A DNA stretch of 64,000 bases from Strigamia acuminata (lineage: Eukaryota > Arthropoda > Chilopoda > Geophilomorpha > Linotaeniidae), in NCBI GenBank assembly GCA_949358305.1, contig OX442314.1, positions 4,281,087 through 4,345,086 on the forward strand, written 5' to 3'. The position numbers and the translations under genes were made by a program. Of the stretch, positions 9,165-20,760 are shown in pieces (positions within the stretch are counted from its first letter, which is position 1; each line of letters starts with the position of its first letter). Under the pieces are notes generated by a model. The model was given only the letters and a program-made list of their open reading frames with translations. It made no database searches and was not told the DNA's origin.

Positions 9165-12100
9165 TCAATTTTTTGATTTTTTAGCTAATTCTAGAAGTTC
9201 ATGGTAACAATTTGCAAACAACTTCATCGTTGTAGTTGTAAAGGCCGCCCTGATAAAGAAATCTAAAATGGAATTTAAAAAAATATGGTTATTACTATGG
9301 TTTCTATTTTTTTTTGATTATTTTTAGTCAATGAATTAATATTTAAAATTACATTAGGGGGTTTCATAAATGATGTGCTGAAGGTGCTGAAACGATTATG
9401 ACGATTATTCTGCTTGAAGCGATTATCATGTGACTTGCGTGGGCCAATCACATGAATAATCGCTTCAGCGTTTCAGCGCTTATTTATAATCACTGAAAAA
9501 GGAGCTTTTCATGCTTAAAACATAACATAACATAACCGGAAGTCATGTGACAGTAGTATAATCAATTGAACCTGGCGTGGGTCTTCAATAATAGAGCGAT
9601 TGTGATTATTGGAATAATCACTTCAGCGCTTTCCACGCATCATTTATGAAACCCCTTATTATTCTATTTCCACAAAAATTCTCCTGAATTTTTCCCTTGT
9701 CAGCATCTAAAGTTACAACGAAATTGAATAAATATATATGACCTAACCTACAGAAGTTGAGGTTGCTCCTGGTTCAAAAAGTGCACTAGCAGATTTCACT
9801 ATTTTTTCCTCGTTTTTTTCGTCACAAACTCTCCAGATGCGCGCAAACAGAACATCCAAAAGGAAAATGGAGAGCAAATTGCGCTTGCTGCTCTCTTTCT
9901 TGAACACCTCCTAAACAGGTAAAAGATGCAAATATTGTTTTAAAAAAAGAGAAATAAAGCTGTAAAAGGGCATACTGATTTGAATAATTTTCCACACTTC
10001 GGTGAAGCTGCGAAATCATACTCTTCTGACTTGCAGAGGTTCGGCTAAAAAATTAGGAACATAGTTGTTTGAAAAGAATATAAATGTATCTTAACTATAA
10101 ATTACTTCTGATTCTATGAACGCGTTTGCACAGCCACAGAAATACTTGCTGAACTGCAAAAATTGAAATTATTTTATAGACATACTACAGTGCAGGACAA
10201 AACTTTGGCCGAGTTGGATAAATGATTAAAAAGTAAACAATTTTCAAAATATAACCAAACTACCGTATTTTATCGATTAAGAGCCGCTGCTCTTATTCAA
10301 AAGTGCCATTTTTGGTTTGTTACATTTGTTTAATGTAACAAACGAAGTCTGAGCGTCACGAACGAAGTGTAAGTTCATCGTTCGTGAGGTTAAATACGGA
10401 AACAATATCGTACTTTTGCAAAAATAGGGTATTCAAGGTGTCTCAGCCGCGGCTACAATTCGATGGCGACTCTTAATCGGTAAAATACGGTAACAATAGA
10501 TTTTCATTTTAATCATGCTGATATAATGTTACAATAAGTATAAGAGTGATCTCTTTCTCTCAAATAAAAAATAAATAAATAAATAAGATTTTAACCTTAG
10601 AAATCTGTGACAAAACTTTGGCCTGGTCTTCAAATTTTTAACAAAAATCAAAATCAGTTTAACTTTAATACTTACTTCTTTTCCCACATTGTTTAATAAC
10701 TTCAATGCATCTTGTGTGCATTGAATCAATTAGTTTTTTTTGCAACTTTCAGCAGTGATGGGCTTCCATGCTTTTTCAATGGATACTAGCGTTGTCCTGC
10801 TGAAAAATCCACTTTGCTCGAGCCATTTCTTTTAATACTTATTGCAACATTATTTCAGCATGATTAAAATGCAAATCTATTGTTAGTTTGGTTATATCTT
10901 TAAAATTGTATACTTTTTAATCATTTATCCAACTCAACCACTGTTTTGTCCTGCACTGTATACAATCCAATTTTAATATTTTAGTTTAAATGTACCTTGC
11001 CATTGTCTTGAGGAAAATCTTTGTCACTGACTTTGCACAACACTTCACCAGTTTTTTCTTTTACATTACAATTCTTGTTTTTCTTGAAAATACAACACTG
11101 AAAAAAATTTTTGATTTTCTAAATAAATGTCATTGGAAAGTATAAATTCATGACAAAAGACAAGGTCGGATTTACAACACGTAAAACAAGCGGTTGCCCA
11201 CCAATCAGGGGCCCCGAGCAGCTGGAAAAGAATTCAAATTTCCAAAGAAATTTGAAAAAAATCTGCATTTTCAATAATTATAGACGAATTAGACTTTTTA
11301 AAATTTTACTTTTTTTTTTTGGGGGGGGGGGGGAAGGTAAAGGTCCCAAAAAAATTTTTGCTTGGCGCTTCACAAGACCTATATCCGGCCCTGACTAAAG
11401 ATTTATGCTTCCAGCTTGTGAAATGTATGGAAATGTATGGGTTGATCACCAGCTGGCGACATAATACAAAAATAGAAAGCTTATAAAATTTATATTTATT
11501 AACTATGGGGTTGGTTTTATCATGTGTACTACAACACATAATTAGATGATTATTGGTGGAGTTAGACGAAATATTACGTTGACATAAATTTTGTAGTTTA
11601 ATTTTAATTTGGTTCTAGAATTTGTAACACCATCGCATTGATGTGAGTTTGTGTCACTGCTGTTGAATTTCAATGTAAATTCCTAGGGATTTATTTCTTG
11701 AGATTTAACTTATTTAGGTTTTCTAGTAAAGAAAACTATGGTAGTTAATAGAGACTATAGAAATAACATTTTATAGTTGGAAAGTCGTTGTTTACTGATG
11801 GGAAATTCATACATTTAATACTTGGAAATGACTGTTTGGAAATGTAATATATCATGTTGTGAAAAGTTGTTTGGAAATGGTTGCATTCAGTGTTGGAAAG
11901 TCATAGCAAATTTCATGTTGTGTACAATTTGGATACGGGTGTGTAACTTTTTAAGGGTTGTAAAATTTACGAACAAAATTCGGTATTAGTACATTAAAAT
12001 TGGGAAAATTACATTTGAATTATAGTCAAGCCTCGTTATAACGAATCGCAAGAGACCCGAGAAATTTGTTTGTTATAACAAAAAATTCGTTATATTCAAG

Positions 12101-12230
12101 TTCGTTATAACATGGTTCGACCGTACTTATAGCTACTTGTGAATTATGGTATTGTGCAGAAAAGCTAACTTACACTTTCAGCTGTAGCGATAGCAACGAG
12201 AATAAGAATAAAATAATTAAAGTTGCCCAT
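9165..12230 (-). CDS. Secreted cysteine-containing protein, copy A (unrecognised family), 5 exons
   Basis: Exons (minus): 12174-12230, 10996-11073, 9976-10044, 9748-9910, 9165-9262; GT-AG junctions, phases 0,0,0,1; 154 aa. The start MGNFNYFILILVAIATAES looks like a signal peptide, so the product should be secreted. Exon 2 has NCNVKEK...EVLCKV, exon 3 has PNLCKSEEYDF and PKCGKLFKS, exon 4 has RVCDE, exon 5 has ANCYHELLELA. It is the most divergent of four tandem copies: the exon 4 cysteine in PGC of copies B-D is Ala here (PGATSTS), leaving six mature cysteines. Intron 2 has been invaded by a Tc1-like element and intron 4 by a small TIR element. No transmembrane segment other than the signal is visible. 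I do not recognise the family; the call rests on four paralogues sharing identical exon structure. Confidence 0.72.
9355..9658. mobile_element. TIR element (GGGGGTTTCATAAATGAT type), intron 4 of copy A
   Basis: Ends GGGGGTTTCATAAATGAT and ATCATTTATGAAACCCC are inverted repeats flanked by TA. It is internally palindromic (GCGATTATT...AATAATCGC) and too short to code. The same terminal motif delimits the 1.6 kb element at 45191-46791. Confidence 0.7.
10186..10960 (-). mobile_element. Degenerate Tc1-like transposon with transposase relic
   Basis: The ends TACAGTGCAGGACAAAAC and GTTTTGTCCTGCACTGTA are inverted repeats flanked by TA, typical of Tc1/mariner. The inner minus strand at about 10530-10840 reads WIFQQDNASIH, the region around the second catalytic Asp of DDE transposases, followed by a Tc1-like C-terminal helix (LIQCTQDALKLLNNVGKEV), with frameshifts between. 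It lies in intron 2 of copy A and carries a nested element at 10261-10492. Inactive. Confidence 0.7.
10261..10492. mobile_element. Nested TIR element (TACCGTATTTTA type)
   Basis: TACCGTATTTTATCGATTAA at the left matches TTAATCGGTAAAATACGGTA at the right as an inverted repeat. It interrupts the Tc1-like element. A partial relative lies at about 39800-39912. Confidence 0.65.
11285..11398. repeat. Dispersed repeat fragment with poly-G run
   Basis: A poly(T)-poly(G) run followed by AGACCTATATCCGGCCCTG. The inverted relative is at about 17265-17345 (GGGCTGGATTTAGGTCTTGT then a poly-C run). It lies in intron 1 of copy A. Confidence 0.5.
12025..12135. repeat. Fragment of a Tigger/pogo-like TIR element
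   Basis: GTCAAGCCTCGTTATAACGAAT followed by a diverged inverted part (TTCGTTATAACATGGTTCGACCGTAC). Relatives are at 13795-13860 and 16185-16372. It lies in intron 1 of copy A. Confidence 0.5.
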
Positions 12231-12289
12231 TCTGCAGTGTTAAGCGAGCAGCAAGCAGAGAAATGGTTGTTACAAATGTATAGCGTTCC

Positions 12290-12345
12290 ACCAAGTGCAG
12301 TTAGGTGTTTATATATGTTTTGCATTGGGCAATAGATGTCTAAAT
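12290..12345 (-). promoter_or_regulatory. Putative TATA promoter of copy A
   Basis: Reading the minus strand, TTGCCCAATGCAAAACATATATAAACACC lies about 70-100 bp upstream of the ATG. The motif CCAATGCAA-TATATAAACACC recurs at the same spacing before copies B and D, and in diverged form before C, which supports a core promoter (TATA box) with a CCAAT-like element. Confidence 0.5.
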
Positions 12346-12939
12346 TAGTCAACAATAACATTGCCAATAGCAGCTGCACATGGTGCAATTCAACTCTATT
12401 GTATTCAATATTAAAAATATGACTTTAGTTGACAACAAAGATTGATGTGGGAAACAGAAATTTATTTCATCAGTAGCGTTTCAAAAACCATTTTTCCAAC
12501 CTAATTTCCAATCTTTGCATTGCAAGAACTTCCAGTTTGTGCTCGAAGCACTTTTCAAACGCAATTGATTACTGCGGGGTATCCAACATCCTGGCTTTCG
12601 CAGACCACATTGGATTTTTTAGCGTTCAAAAGGGCGGCATATGCCTTGCTCGCCTCAGGTGGAAATGTATGTCGCACTGGCCCTGTGTGTTGGGTCAGGG
12701 GTCGCAACCTGCGGCTCTTTCGATACCATAATATAATATCATAATATTGAAACAAAAATGTTAGTGGCTCTTTAAAAACTGGGAAATTTTGTAAATTGTA
12801 ACTTTTGACTCTTCCGTCTCAAAAGGTTGGCTCTTCCGTCTCAAAAGGTTGCCGACCCCTGTGTTGGACACCCCTGTATTACAGCAATATACTTAGCCAA
12901 TTTTCATGTGATTTATGTAATACTTTGTTGCTTTAAACG

Positions 12940-13225
12940 TGTGAAAGGAAACCCGGATGTAATTGAGGAAACTGTTGCTACAAATGTGTTTCCTTTCACC
13001 AAGTAATGAACAAACACTGGTTCAAACAAAAACCACCATGTGTATGAGTAAATAATGTTTTTTTGTGATAAAATTGAATTTTTTCAGTCATTTTCACATT
13101 TTTACATTGGGCAATGTATGTCTGGACTGATGTCATCAGTAGGTGAAAAATAGCACTATCAATTGCACCTGCAGATGGTGCAATACAACTTTTATTGAAT
13201 TGAATTGATACAATAGTTTTAGTTT
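12940..13225 (-). pseudogene. Relic of a fifth promoter/5' region between copies A and B
   Basis: The stretch repeats, in order, the sequences that flank the starts of copies A-D (TTGCTACAAATGTGTT..CACCAAGTAATG, CATTGGGCAATGTATG, then CACCTGCAGATGGTGCAAT), but no signal-peptide exon with a start codon follows. It suggests a lost or truncated fifth gene copy. Confidence 0.4.
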
Positions 13226-13360
13226 TGTTGACAGGAGAAATTGATGGGAAACAGAAATTTATTTTATTTGTTCCTGTGAAAATTCTTTTCTTTATCTTCT
13301 TAGCTGTGCAAGTAACTTACAGTATGTCCAGTCAGTACTTTCCATAGCAAGTGCTCCATA

Positions 13361-13787
13361 GGGGCCGTCCATAAATTACGTAGCGGCTTAAGGGGGGGGG
13401 AGGGGGTTTCGAATTTTGTTACGGGTTGTTACGATGGGGGAGGGGGGGAGTTCGCAATAATGTTACGTAACTTATTTTTTTTTTGAAATTTTGAAATTCT
13501 GAAATTTTGAAATTTTTATATTTTTAAAAGCTAAAAATTTTACTTTATAAATAATTCTTTTTTGAGTTATTATTTTTTTTTTGTATAAAATTAGAGAAAA
13601 AGTCATTATTAAATAAAAATTGTATTTATATTTAGTGTGCCGTATATCAAAATTGGGGGGGGGGGTAGTTAGTTTCGTTACGTAATATTCTAGGGGGGGT
13701 TTATGGATTTGTTACGACCTTGTTACAGGGGGGGGGAGGGGGTCTAAAAGTCCAAAAATTAGCGTTACGTAATTTATGGACGGCCCC
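13361..13787. mobile_element. TIR element (GGGGCCGTCCATAAATTACG type)
   Basis: Left end GGGGCCGTCCATAAATTACG, right end CGTAATTTATGGACGGCCCC: a 20 bp perfect inverted repeat flanked by ATA. The interior is G-runs and AT-rich DNA without coding. Elements with this end are widespread in arthropods (my recollection, not checked). Confidence 0.8.
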
Positions 13788-14437
13788 ATAGTACAGTGGA
13801 GCCTCGATATAATTAATTGCAAGGGACCCAAAAAAATTGGTTTGTTATGGCTAGAATGTGTATCGTTTATTTCTCACAACACCTTACACGCGTTCAATGG
13901 AAATAAAGCAGCACTTTTGAGTGGGAGAATTATCAATAAATAGAAGAGCACATGCAACTTGTCTATAGTTCTTAAGGAGTTGCTGTTATTATAGTACAAG
14001 GAAATGGCGCATGGCTGTACCAATGGCTTAACAAAGACGGAGTGGGCTTGCACTTGTCAGTGAAAGTAGTGGCAATAGGCATGTTCAATTTCAAATTGAA
14101 AAGCCGATTCCCTCGATTCTCTAAATGAGTGATATTTTGAAGAATCGATTCTCATAATCCACGTTTGGGGTTGATTCTTTGGATTTCAACTTCTTTACGT
14201 GTCGGGCATTTTGAAATTCAATAGGTCGGTGCGATAAACTTTTTCAAAAGACTTTGAATTATATGAATATTTTCTAGTAAGGAAAAAATTTGAGAAATTT
14301 AAAGCTTTTACATTACAGTAGTTTTTATTTATTTTTTGCGTAAGAGAAGAAGGAAAAACTGGTTTAGTACACAATTTATTTTTGATTTTTTACTGCATAC
14401 ATTTTGACAGCATTTACATTGAATAATTCAATAAAAT

Positions 14438-16881
14438 TTAATCTTGTGACTGTGCTGCCAATTCTAGCACTTGCTTGCGGCAATTGTAAAGCAAATTTGC
14501 CAATTTAGGTTTAAACGTCTTTTTCGTCAGGAAGGCTAAAAGCAAAGCAAAAGAAAATGATGGGGTAGACAATAAATACCGTACTGCCTCGTATCTAAAC
14601 GCCGGCTCCTGATTAAGCGCCGGGCAAACTGAGAGCGAATAGGCAATAAAGACCGGCCTTAAATGGACGCCGGGTTTGTTTAAACGCCGGGTTTAAACGT
14701 TTTTTAAACGAATATACGGTAATTTAACGTAGGTTGGGTGGCGGCAGTTGAAAACCTTTTTTTTTCGTTAGACGCCCGGCGAGAATAATCGCCGGGCGTT
14801 GAATAAACTTGAAAAAATAAATAAGCGCCCCGGCGTTAAATCGAGGCAGTACGGTATTGCAATTTACTTAAAGCATCTGCAACACATCCTGGTTGATAAA
14901 GTGAAAGTGCTGCTTCAACCACTTTGTCTTCACTTTCAGTACAAACTTTAAACTCCCTTTCAAAAACAACATCGAAAAAGTAATCGCCGAGCAAGTTGTC
15001 CTTGCTGGTCAGTTCTGCAAACTCTTTCTAAACACAGCAAAGGCAAAAACAGTTTTTCAAACAGATATCATGTGATGTAAGGTGGTTTCATTTCAGCATA
15101 CTGATTTGAATAGTTTTCCACAGTTAGGTGCAGGTGAAAAATCATAATCTTTCGAGTCGCAAAGAGCAGGCTAAAAAATTGAAAATGCAGTAATACAAAA
15201 GGTACAGTCGTGTTAAAAAAAACTGGACCCTTACTCTAAGCTGGCTATTGAACTTTTGAGTAATTTTGTGTTTTGCTACTAGGTGAAACATCAGACATCA
15301 ACAGGTGATAATAGAGAGGTTCTGCTAGGCGTTAGATGCCTGGAAAGCCGAAACGTCATCTATGTGCTGACATCATGGAGGCAAAGCTAAGTTTCATGTT
15401 GACCGCACAGGCTTTGTTGTTTCCTACGTGTAATGGCGTGTCTAGACTTCGTTGGAGAACGTGTAAAAACAACGGCAAACGGGCGGGCAGGGCTAATTCT
15501 TCAAGTTGTTGTTGTTCCCGTTTAACCACTGGCAGAACCACAAATCCTCACAAGGCAATACAAGGCTATACAAGTATTATCACTTGTTAACCTTCCCATA
15601 GCCATGGTGGGTCAGAAAAATAAAAAAAAGTAGTAAAATAGCTGTAACTCCTTTTTTCCTGAAAATTAATTTAGGGGACCAGCTTTAATTCCTCCAAAAA
15701 TAATTTTTCTAAATTTATAACAATTAAGTTCTGATATTATTTCGATTAGGAGTAAGTTAAACTAATAATAAGAATAATATTTACAACATAAAACACCATT
15801 ACGTGAGCGCCGTACACTGTTTTGCCACTTTTTAGCACTAGGCGGTATATTGAAACGATTCTGCGCATGTGCACAATCTTAATTTTTCAGGTGCAATCGC
15901 ATTTTTTCTGGTTTGAGCACATTAAAACATTTGCTGAGGCCAGGAAAAATGCGATTGCACATGGAGAAATAAGATTCTGCACATGCGCGGAAGCATTTTA
16001 AAAGAAGGCCGATTTGACCGACCACAGCTAGCTAGGTGTGGTAGCCAGGCTTGGCTATGGGAAGGTTAATGTCTGGTGTTTCACCTAGTGGCAAAAGACA
16101 GAATTACTTACAAGTTCAATTGTCAGCATAGAGTGAGGGTCTAGTTTTTTTGAACACGACTGTACGTTCAAACAAGTTTGTTGCTACAGTTGAACCTGGT
16201 TATAACGGACCGCGAAGTAACAAATTTTTTGTTATAACAAATACATAAAAATGGCTTGGTTAGTTGGATGGCCATAGAACACCATGTTAAAAAATTTCGA
16301 TATAACGAACTTACGTTATAACAAACTAATTTTTCGCTCCCTTGTGATTCGTTATAATGAGGCTCGACTGTACTAACGATTACTTGTGATTTCATGAGGG
16401 CAGTCACACAGGTACAGAGATGCATGGCAAACTATAAAAAATTAGATTATTTCTCTACATGATTTTAATTCCCTTCAGTTTAGCTGTTTAAAGTTTATCT
16501 ATCATTATTTTCCCGGTCTATCTGTTAATACTGTTGTTAGGGTAAGACGAGAGACCGGGTCAAGATTGATGTCACTGAATCTGAATGGATTTTTATGCCA
16601 CCTGGTAGATAAACTTAAAACAGCTAAACTGAAGGGAAGTTTTTTTTTATCCACGACTGTACTTTGCCATCATCTTGAGTGAATGTCTTGTCCATGGTTT
16701 TGCATAGTGCATTGATAGACTTATCCTTAACATCACATTTCTTTGAAAAACAAAGTAGGAATAAATTAGTTAACTTAATAGGATGTGATATTTATCAAAG
16801 TCAACCTACCTGCTCGTCAGTTGCAATTGTTGTATACACAACAGACAAGATGAGAATGAAATGACAATTGAAATTAAACAT
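14438..16881 (-). CDS. Secreted cysteine-containing protein, copy B, 5 exons
   Basis: Exons (minus): 16810-16881, 16663-16740, 15102-15170, 14868-15027, 14438-14535; GT-AG, phases 0,0,0,1; 158 aa with no stops. The signal peptide is MFNFNCHFILILSVVYTTIA. Mature cysteines: KCDV and ALCK (exon 2), PALCD and NCGK (exon 3), KVCTESED and QPGC (exon 4), YNCRK (exon 5), seven in all. Exons 3 and 4 are the best conserved between copies (CGKLFKS; EFKVCTESEDKV). Intron 2 (16,662 down to 15,171) holds three TIR elements and intron 4 another, while all exons are intact, consistent with selection on the protein. TATATAAA lies about 75 bp upstream of the ATG on the minus strand. Function unknown. Confidence 0.78.
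14577..14856. mobile_element. TIR element (TACCGTACTGCCTCG type), intron 4 of copy B
   Basis: TACCGTACTGCCTCG and CGAGGCAGTACGGTA are perfect inverted ends. The interior repeats GCCGGGC/GCCCGGC and TTTAAACG. The same family occurs at 20083-20255, 28782-29205, 32887-33021 and 60130-60267. Confidence 0.8.
15203..16164. mobile_element. Tc1/mariner-like non-autonomous element in intron 2 of copy B
   Basis: TACAGTCGTGTT...CTGGACCCT at the left matches AGGGTCTAG...AACACGACTGTA at the right, with TA at both ends. The inverted repeats extend about 100 bp (GTGAAACATCAGACAT / ATGTCTGGTGTTTCAC). A second, TTAA-flanked element is nested inside (15587-16069). No transposase is left. Confidence 0.75.
15587..16069. 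mobile_element. piggyBac-like TTAA-flanked TIR element, nested
   Basis: TTAACCTTCCCATAGCC and GGCTATGGGAAGGTTAA are perfect inverted ends with TTAA at both sides, the target of piggyBac-type elements. A half copy of the same element ends at TTAA 42014-42017 (AAAAATGGGATTGCACCTGA region through TATGGGAGGGTTAA). Confidence 0.7.
16185..16372. mobile_element. Small Tigger/pogo-like TIR element in intron 2 of copy B
   Basis: TACAGTTGAACCTGGTTATAAC and GTTATAATGAGGCTCGACTGTA are imperfect inverted ends flanked by TA; 188 bp, no coding. Confidence 0.65.
16470..16642. repeat. Inverted repeat (about 30 bp arms)
   Basis: CCCTTCAGTTTAGCTGTTTA and TAAAACAGCTAAACTGAAGGG are inverted arms around about 110 bp. 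It lies against exon 2 of copy B (16663). It is probably a small TIR element. Confidence 0.6.
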
Positions 16882-17582
16882 TTTGCGCTGTGGTAGAATT
16901 AGAAAATAAAGGATTAATTACTGCAAATGTAGTAACTTCGTTCTACAGTAAGGTGTTTATATACACATTGCATTGAGCAATGAATGATGAATGTCGCACA
17001 TGGTGCAATTCGAGTTTATAAGGCGAACAATGAAACGAGGTGTGGTTTCTATTTTAAATTGTTGCGAAATAAATTAATGAAAATTATTCTCGTATTTGAC
17101 CAGACTACAGGTAAACCTTTTTACTGGCATGTCGTTATAAATGAGTACGGATTTTTTGAAGCGAGGATTGAGCCAAAACAAGCTTACAAATCGTTTTTAG
17201 ATGTCAAAAATAAAGGAAATTGGCCTAATTTCTATAAATTTTGGCAAATTTTAATAATAATATTTACTGGGCTGGATTTAGGTCTTGTGGGACTCCAAGC
17301 AAAAATTTGTTTGGCACCCTTCCCCCTCCCCCCCCCCCCCCCCCAAAAAAAAACAAAAAAGTTTAAAAAACACATTTATTATCTTTTTATATTTTTATTT
17401 ATGTGAGTGTATACGCAACATTTTCTCCGGCGGCCCAGAGCTGGTTGTTTTGCTTGTACGTAAATCCGGTTCTGAATATTCAGAAAATCAAGAAAACTCA
17501 AATGTATGGGCCGAATTTCGACATAATTATTCAAATTGCTGTCAGAGTGTGCTATTATCGCAAATTTTTTCGTGATTGCTGT
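16882..17582. other. Intergenic between copies B and C
   Basis: Holds the promoter of copy B (minus-strand TATATAAACACC at about 16950-16962) and a poly-C dispersed repeat (17265-17345). An open frame of 140 codons at 16984-17406 has no recognisable product and runs into the poly-C repeat. I see no other gene. Confidence 0.4.
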
Positions 17583-17781
17583 GACCTAAACTCTATTCCA
17601 AAAAGTAATTGAAATACTCCCATTGGTTGGGAGATTCATAACACCAGTATAAATGCATTGAAAATCTTCGCACAAGTCTACTGGAATCTGAAAACAGCAT
17701 CATATTCAATACACAACTGAACTAGAGCACCAACCAACCAATGGGAGTATTTCAATTACTTTTTGGAATAGAGTTTAGGTC
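17583..17781. mobile_element. Small TIR element with 45 bp arms
   Basis: GACCTAAACTCTATTCCAAA through CCCATTGGTTGG is repeated in inverted orientation at 17735-17781. It abuts another TIR element starting at 17782. Confidence 0.7.
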
Positions 17782-18215
17782 GATTAACTACAGGACTTCT
17801 CAACTAGCACAATATTAATTGTTAGACTGTACGGCGAGTCTGTCTTCTGATCGTAGCGCCATCCGGCCGAAACGGCACAAAATAACGTTATTTTGCGGAC
17901 AAATGGCGGACAACTGACATGACATCCCGCATTTGTATTTTTAGAGGACATTTATATTTTATGTTTAAGTTAAAAATAATGTCTGAAAATAATTTATTAC
18001 GGAGTACATTTTTAAATATTATTTTTAAATCAAACGTTAAATAAATTTGAACCTTGTTCGAACGTCCGACAAAGATGTAAATGCGGGATGTCAATTGTCT
18101 GCCATTTGCTCGCAAAAAGTTTGAGCAATGGGACGACAGATGGCGTTAGCTTAGTTTTTGTGCGGGACAACTTAGATTTCAAAAAAATGGCGGATGTGAA
18201 GTTCTGTAGTTAATC
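17782..18215. mobile_element. TIR element (GATTAACTACAGGACTTC type)
   Basis: GATTAACTACAGGACTTC and GAAGTTCTGTAGTTAATC form near-perfect inverted ends. Inner inverted pieces (ACAAATGGCGGACAACTGACAT / ATGTCAATTGTCTGCCATTTG) also pair. It is directly adjacent to the previous element. Confidence 0.65.
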
Positions 18216-18557
18216 ATCCTTGTTCCGGAGGCCAGTGAATCTGTAGACTGCAAACATAACAACTAACTCCACTTTTTAATGAACTAAACTAACTAACTAT
18301 ATGCACTAACGCCATCTATTGTGCCAAATCAACATACTGTATCACAAACAAACTCAAACTGGTTTCACAATTTACTGAATTTACTGAATTTACTGACTAG
18401 GATCCAACGATTTAGCATTCATTATAATTTTAGTCGCGTACAGGTGGCGCACAAACACACACACAAAGAAACAAACAAACATTCATGTTTTTTTTTAAAC
18501 AATTTATTCTTTATTTATTTATTCAGACTAAACATTAAGTATTTTATTCAATAAAAT

Positions 18558-19812
18558 TTAATGCTTTGGCAGTTTCGCCAATTCTAGCAGTTGCTGGAAG
18601 CAATTGGAAAGTAACTCTGCTAATTTAGGTTCAAATGTCTTTTCATGCAGGAAAGCTAAAAGAAAAACCAAGTGACGATTTAATAACAGATGGTGTACAA
18701 TAAATATTGCAGTTTACTTAAAGCATCTGCAACACATCCTGGTTGATAAATTGAAAGTGCTGCTTCAATCACTTTGTCTTCACTTTCGGTGCAAACTTTA
18801 AACTCCTTTTTGAAAAGGACATCGATAAAGTATTCGGAGAGCAAGTTCACCTTGATGTCCAGTTCTGCAAACTCTTTCTAAAGGTGGCAAAGGCAGAAAT
18901 AGTTTTCAAGCAGAAATCATGTGATAAAAGGTGCATTTCACTTTAACATACCGATTTGAATAGTTTTCCACAGTTAGGTGCAGGTGAAAAATCATAATCT
19001 TTCGCGTTGCAAAGAGCGGGCTAAAAAATTGGAAATAAAGTTTTACAAATGATACCACCGAGTTTGTTTGTCGTTAATCCTCCCGCCACAACCTAGGGTC
19101 AATTTTGATCTCCAAAAGTGTTTTTATTTTTTTTCGCGAATACTAATAAGTTTTTTTTCTTAAATTTTATGTATTTTCCTTAAATATCATGAAATAGTCA
19201 AAAAATAGAATTATTTTCACTCATTTTGGAAAAATTCTTTTGGCTTTGGGTAAAAAACGACCCGGGTTGGGTGAGTAAGGGATTTTTTTTAGGTTGATAC
19301 TGCTAGGGTTAGTACTTGTGTTTTCATGAGGGCGGTTACACAGGCACACATATATTTGCTGAACTGGAAAAATTAAGATTATTTCAAACTTGATTAAATA
19401 TGTGGCGTGCCAACCGATCAAGAGCCCCATGTGAAATTGGTTTTTTCGGATATTGGATTTTGAGTCTTTTTGAATTCTGTTTTTATTTATTTATTTATTT
19501 TAATTTGGACAAATTTTAAACTTGTGAATTTTTTTTCTGCTCTTGATCTCGATTGCACTGTATCTTATGCAATTTTGTAGTTTTGGATATATACAGTACA
19601 TTGTCATCATCATGAGGGAATATCTTCTCTATGACTTTGCACAGCGTTTTGAGAGACTTATCCATAACATCACACGTCTTTGAGATACAAAATAAGAATA
19701 AATTATTTAATAGCATAGGGTAGTTATAAAGCCAACTTACTTGCTTATCTGTTGCAGTGGTTATATAAAAAGCAGTCAGGATTAGAATGAAATGGCAATT
19801 GAAGTTAAACAT
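18558..19812 (-). CDS. Secreted cysteine-containing protein, copy C, 5 exons
   Basis: Exons (minus): 19741-19812, 19600-19677, 18952-19020, 18718-18877, 18558-18655; 158 aa, no stops. The signal peptide is MFNFNCHFILILTAFYITTA. Exon 2 TCDVMDK..TLCKVIEKIF, exon 3 PALCNAKDYDF..NCGKLFKS, exon 4 EYFIDVLFKKEFKVCTESED..QPGCVADAL, exon 5 NCFQQLLELAKL. The donor after exon 2 (GACAAT|GTACTG) is chosen by alignment to the other copies; reading through instead gives a stop 20 codons later. It is the most compact copy; intron 2 holds a small TTAA-flanked element (19074-19312). Family unknown; secretion inferred from the N-terminus. Confidence 0.78.
19074..19312. mobile_element. piggyBac-like TIR relic in intron 2 of copy C
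   Basis: TTAATCCTCCCGCCACAACC at the left and GATACTGCTAGGGTTAG at the right are diverged inverted ends (one TTAA mutated to TTAG), with inner CCCGGGTTGGGTGA. A relative at about 39956-40020 begins TTAACCCTCGCAGCCCCAAC. Confidence 0.45.
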
Positions 19813-20082
19813 TCTGCGATATGGTAATGCTAATAAGTAAAATCTAAGAAAGACTTGCTGCAAGTGTGGTGTCTTTCCACTAGAGTAGGGTGTTTATTCA
19901 AGCCGCGCATCTGGTAATGAATATATGGTGACAATTAGTGATAATTACTAGCACCTGCATGTTTGTGCAATTAAAATTTAATGAAGCTACAGAGCTGATG
20001 TTGACATTTGAAATTGTTTGGAAAAATTAAAAAATGGATTTATTAGAACAGTTATGCTTTTCTGTAAAAAGGTTTGTACAAG

Positions 20083-20255
20083 TATCGTACTGCCTCATTT
20101 ATATGCCCGGGCGTTTAATTTTTTTTTTGGGTTGACCCTCTCTCGGTAAAGTCGGTTCGAGGCGGCGCGCGGTGCAATAAACGCAGCCGAAGCCCCGGCG
20201 TTTATTTGGGCCCGGCGTTTGAATGAACCCAGGCGTTTAAATGAGGCAGTACGGT
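20083..20255. mobile_element. TIR element (TACTGCCTC family)
   Basis: ATCGTACTGCCTCATTTA and TAAATGAGGCAGTACGGT are inverted ends with GCCCGGGCGTTTAA-type interior, a short member of the family also seen at 14577. Confidence 0.75.
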
Positions 20256-20760
20256 AGTTGTTAATAAAGATGTGGGAGAAAGTAATTGACATCGTAGCCT
20301 AGCAACCCGTTCTTTCTTAGTATATTGTTTAAATCGATGCCAATAAAAATATGTAAAATAAAAAAATTTATTCGAGTGAAATCAGGTGTTAAATTACAAC
20401 TTAATGCCTTTTCCAAGTGTTCTTGATGTAAATGAATTATAATTAACAATTACAATTCATCTTTTTTGATTTTTTTATTTGTTTATTTCTTAAAACTTTT
20501 TCCAGACACTCATTTAGTGACTTCCCCTGCTGTCTGTTTTTGGCGAAGCTTTTTTCGAATGCAAGGCATACATACATGATGTGTCTTTAAAAAAAGGCAA
20601 AATTTGACACAAAAAATTCACAAATTGCCGTTTATTTTTCTGGAAAAATAGCAATTTATGCATTTATTTTCTATTTTCGGAAAATATGCATTTATACCAA
20701 TTTCGGCTTTTTATTGAATAAAAATATTTCCTATGCATTTCTGCATTTATCCGGGCCTTA

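Noticed and set aside
16984-17406. 140-codon plus-strand ORF
   Set aside because: No recognisable motif; it ends through a poly-C dispersed repeat and has no supporting splice sites or paralogue.
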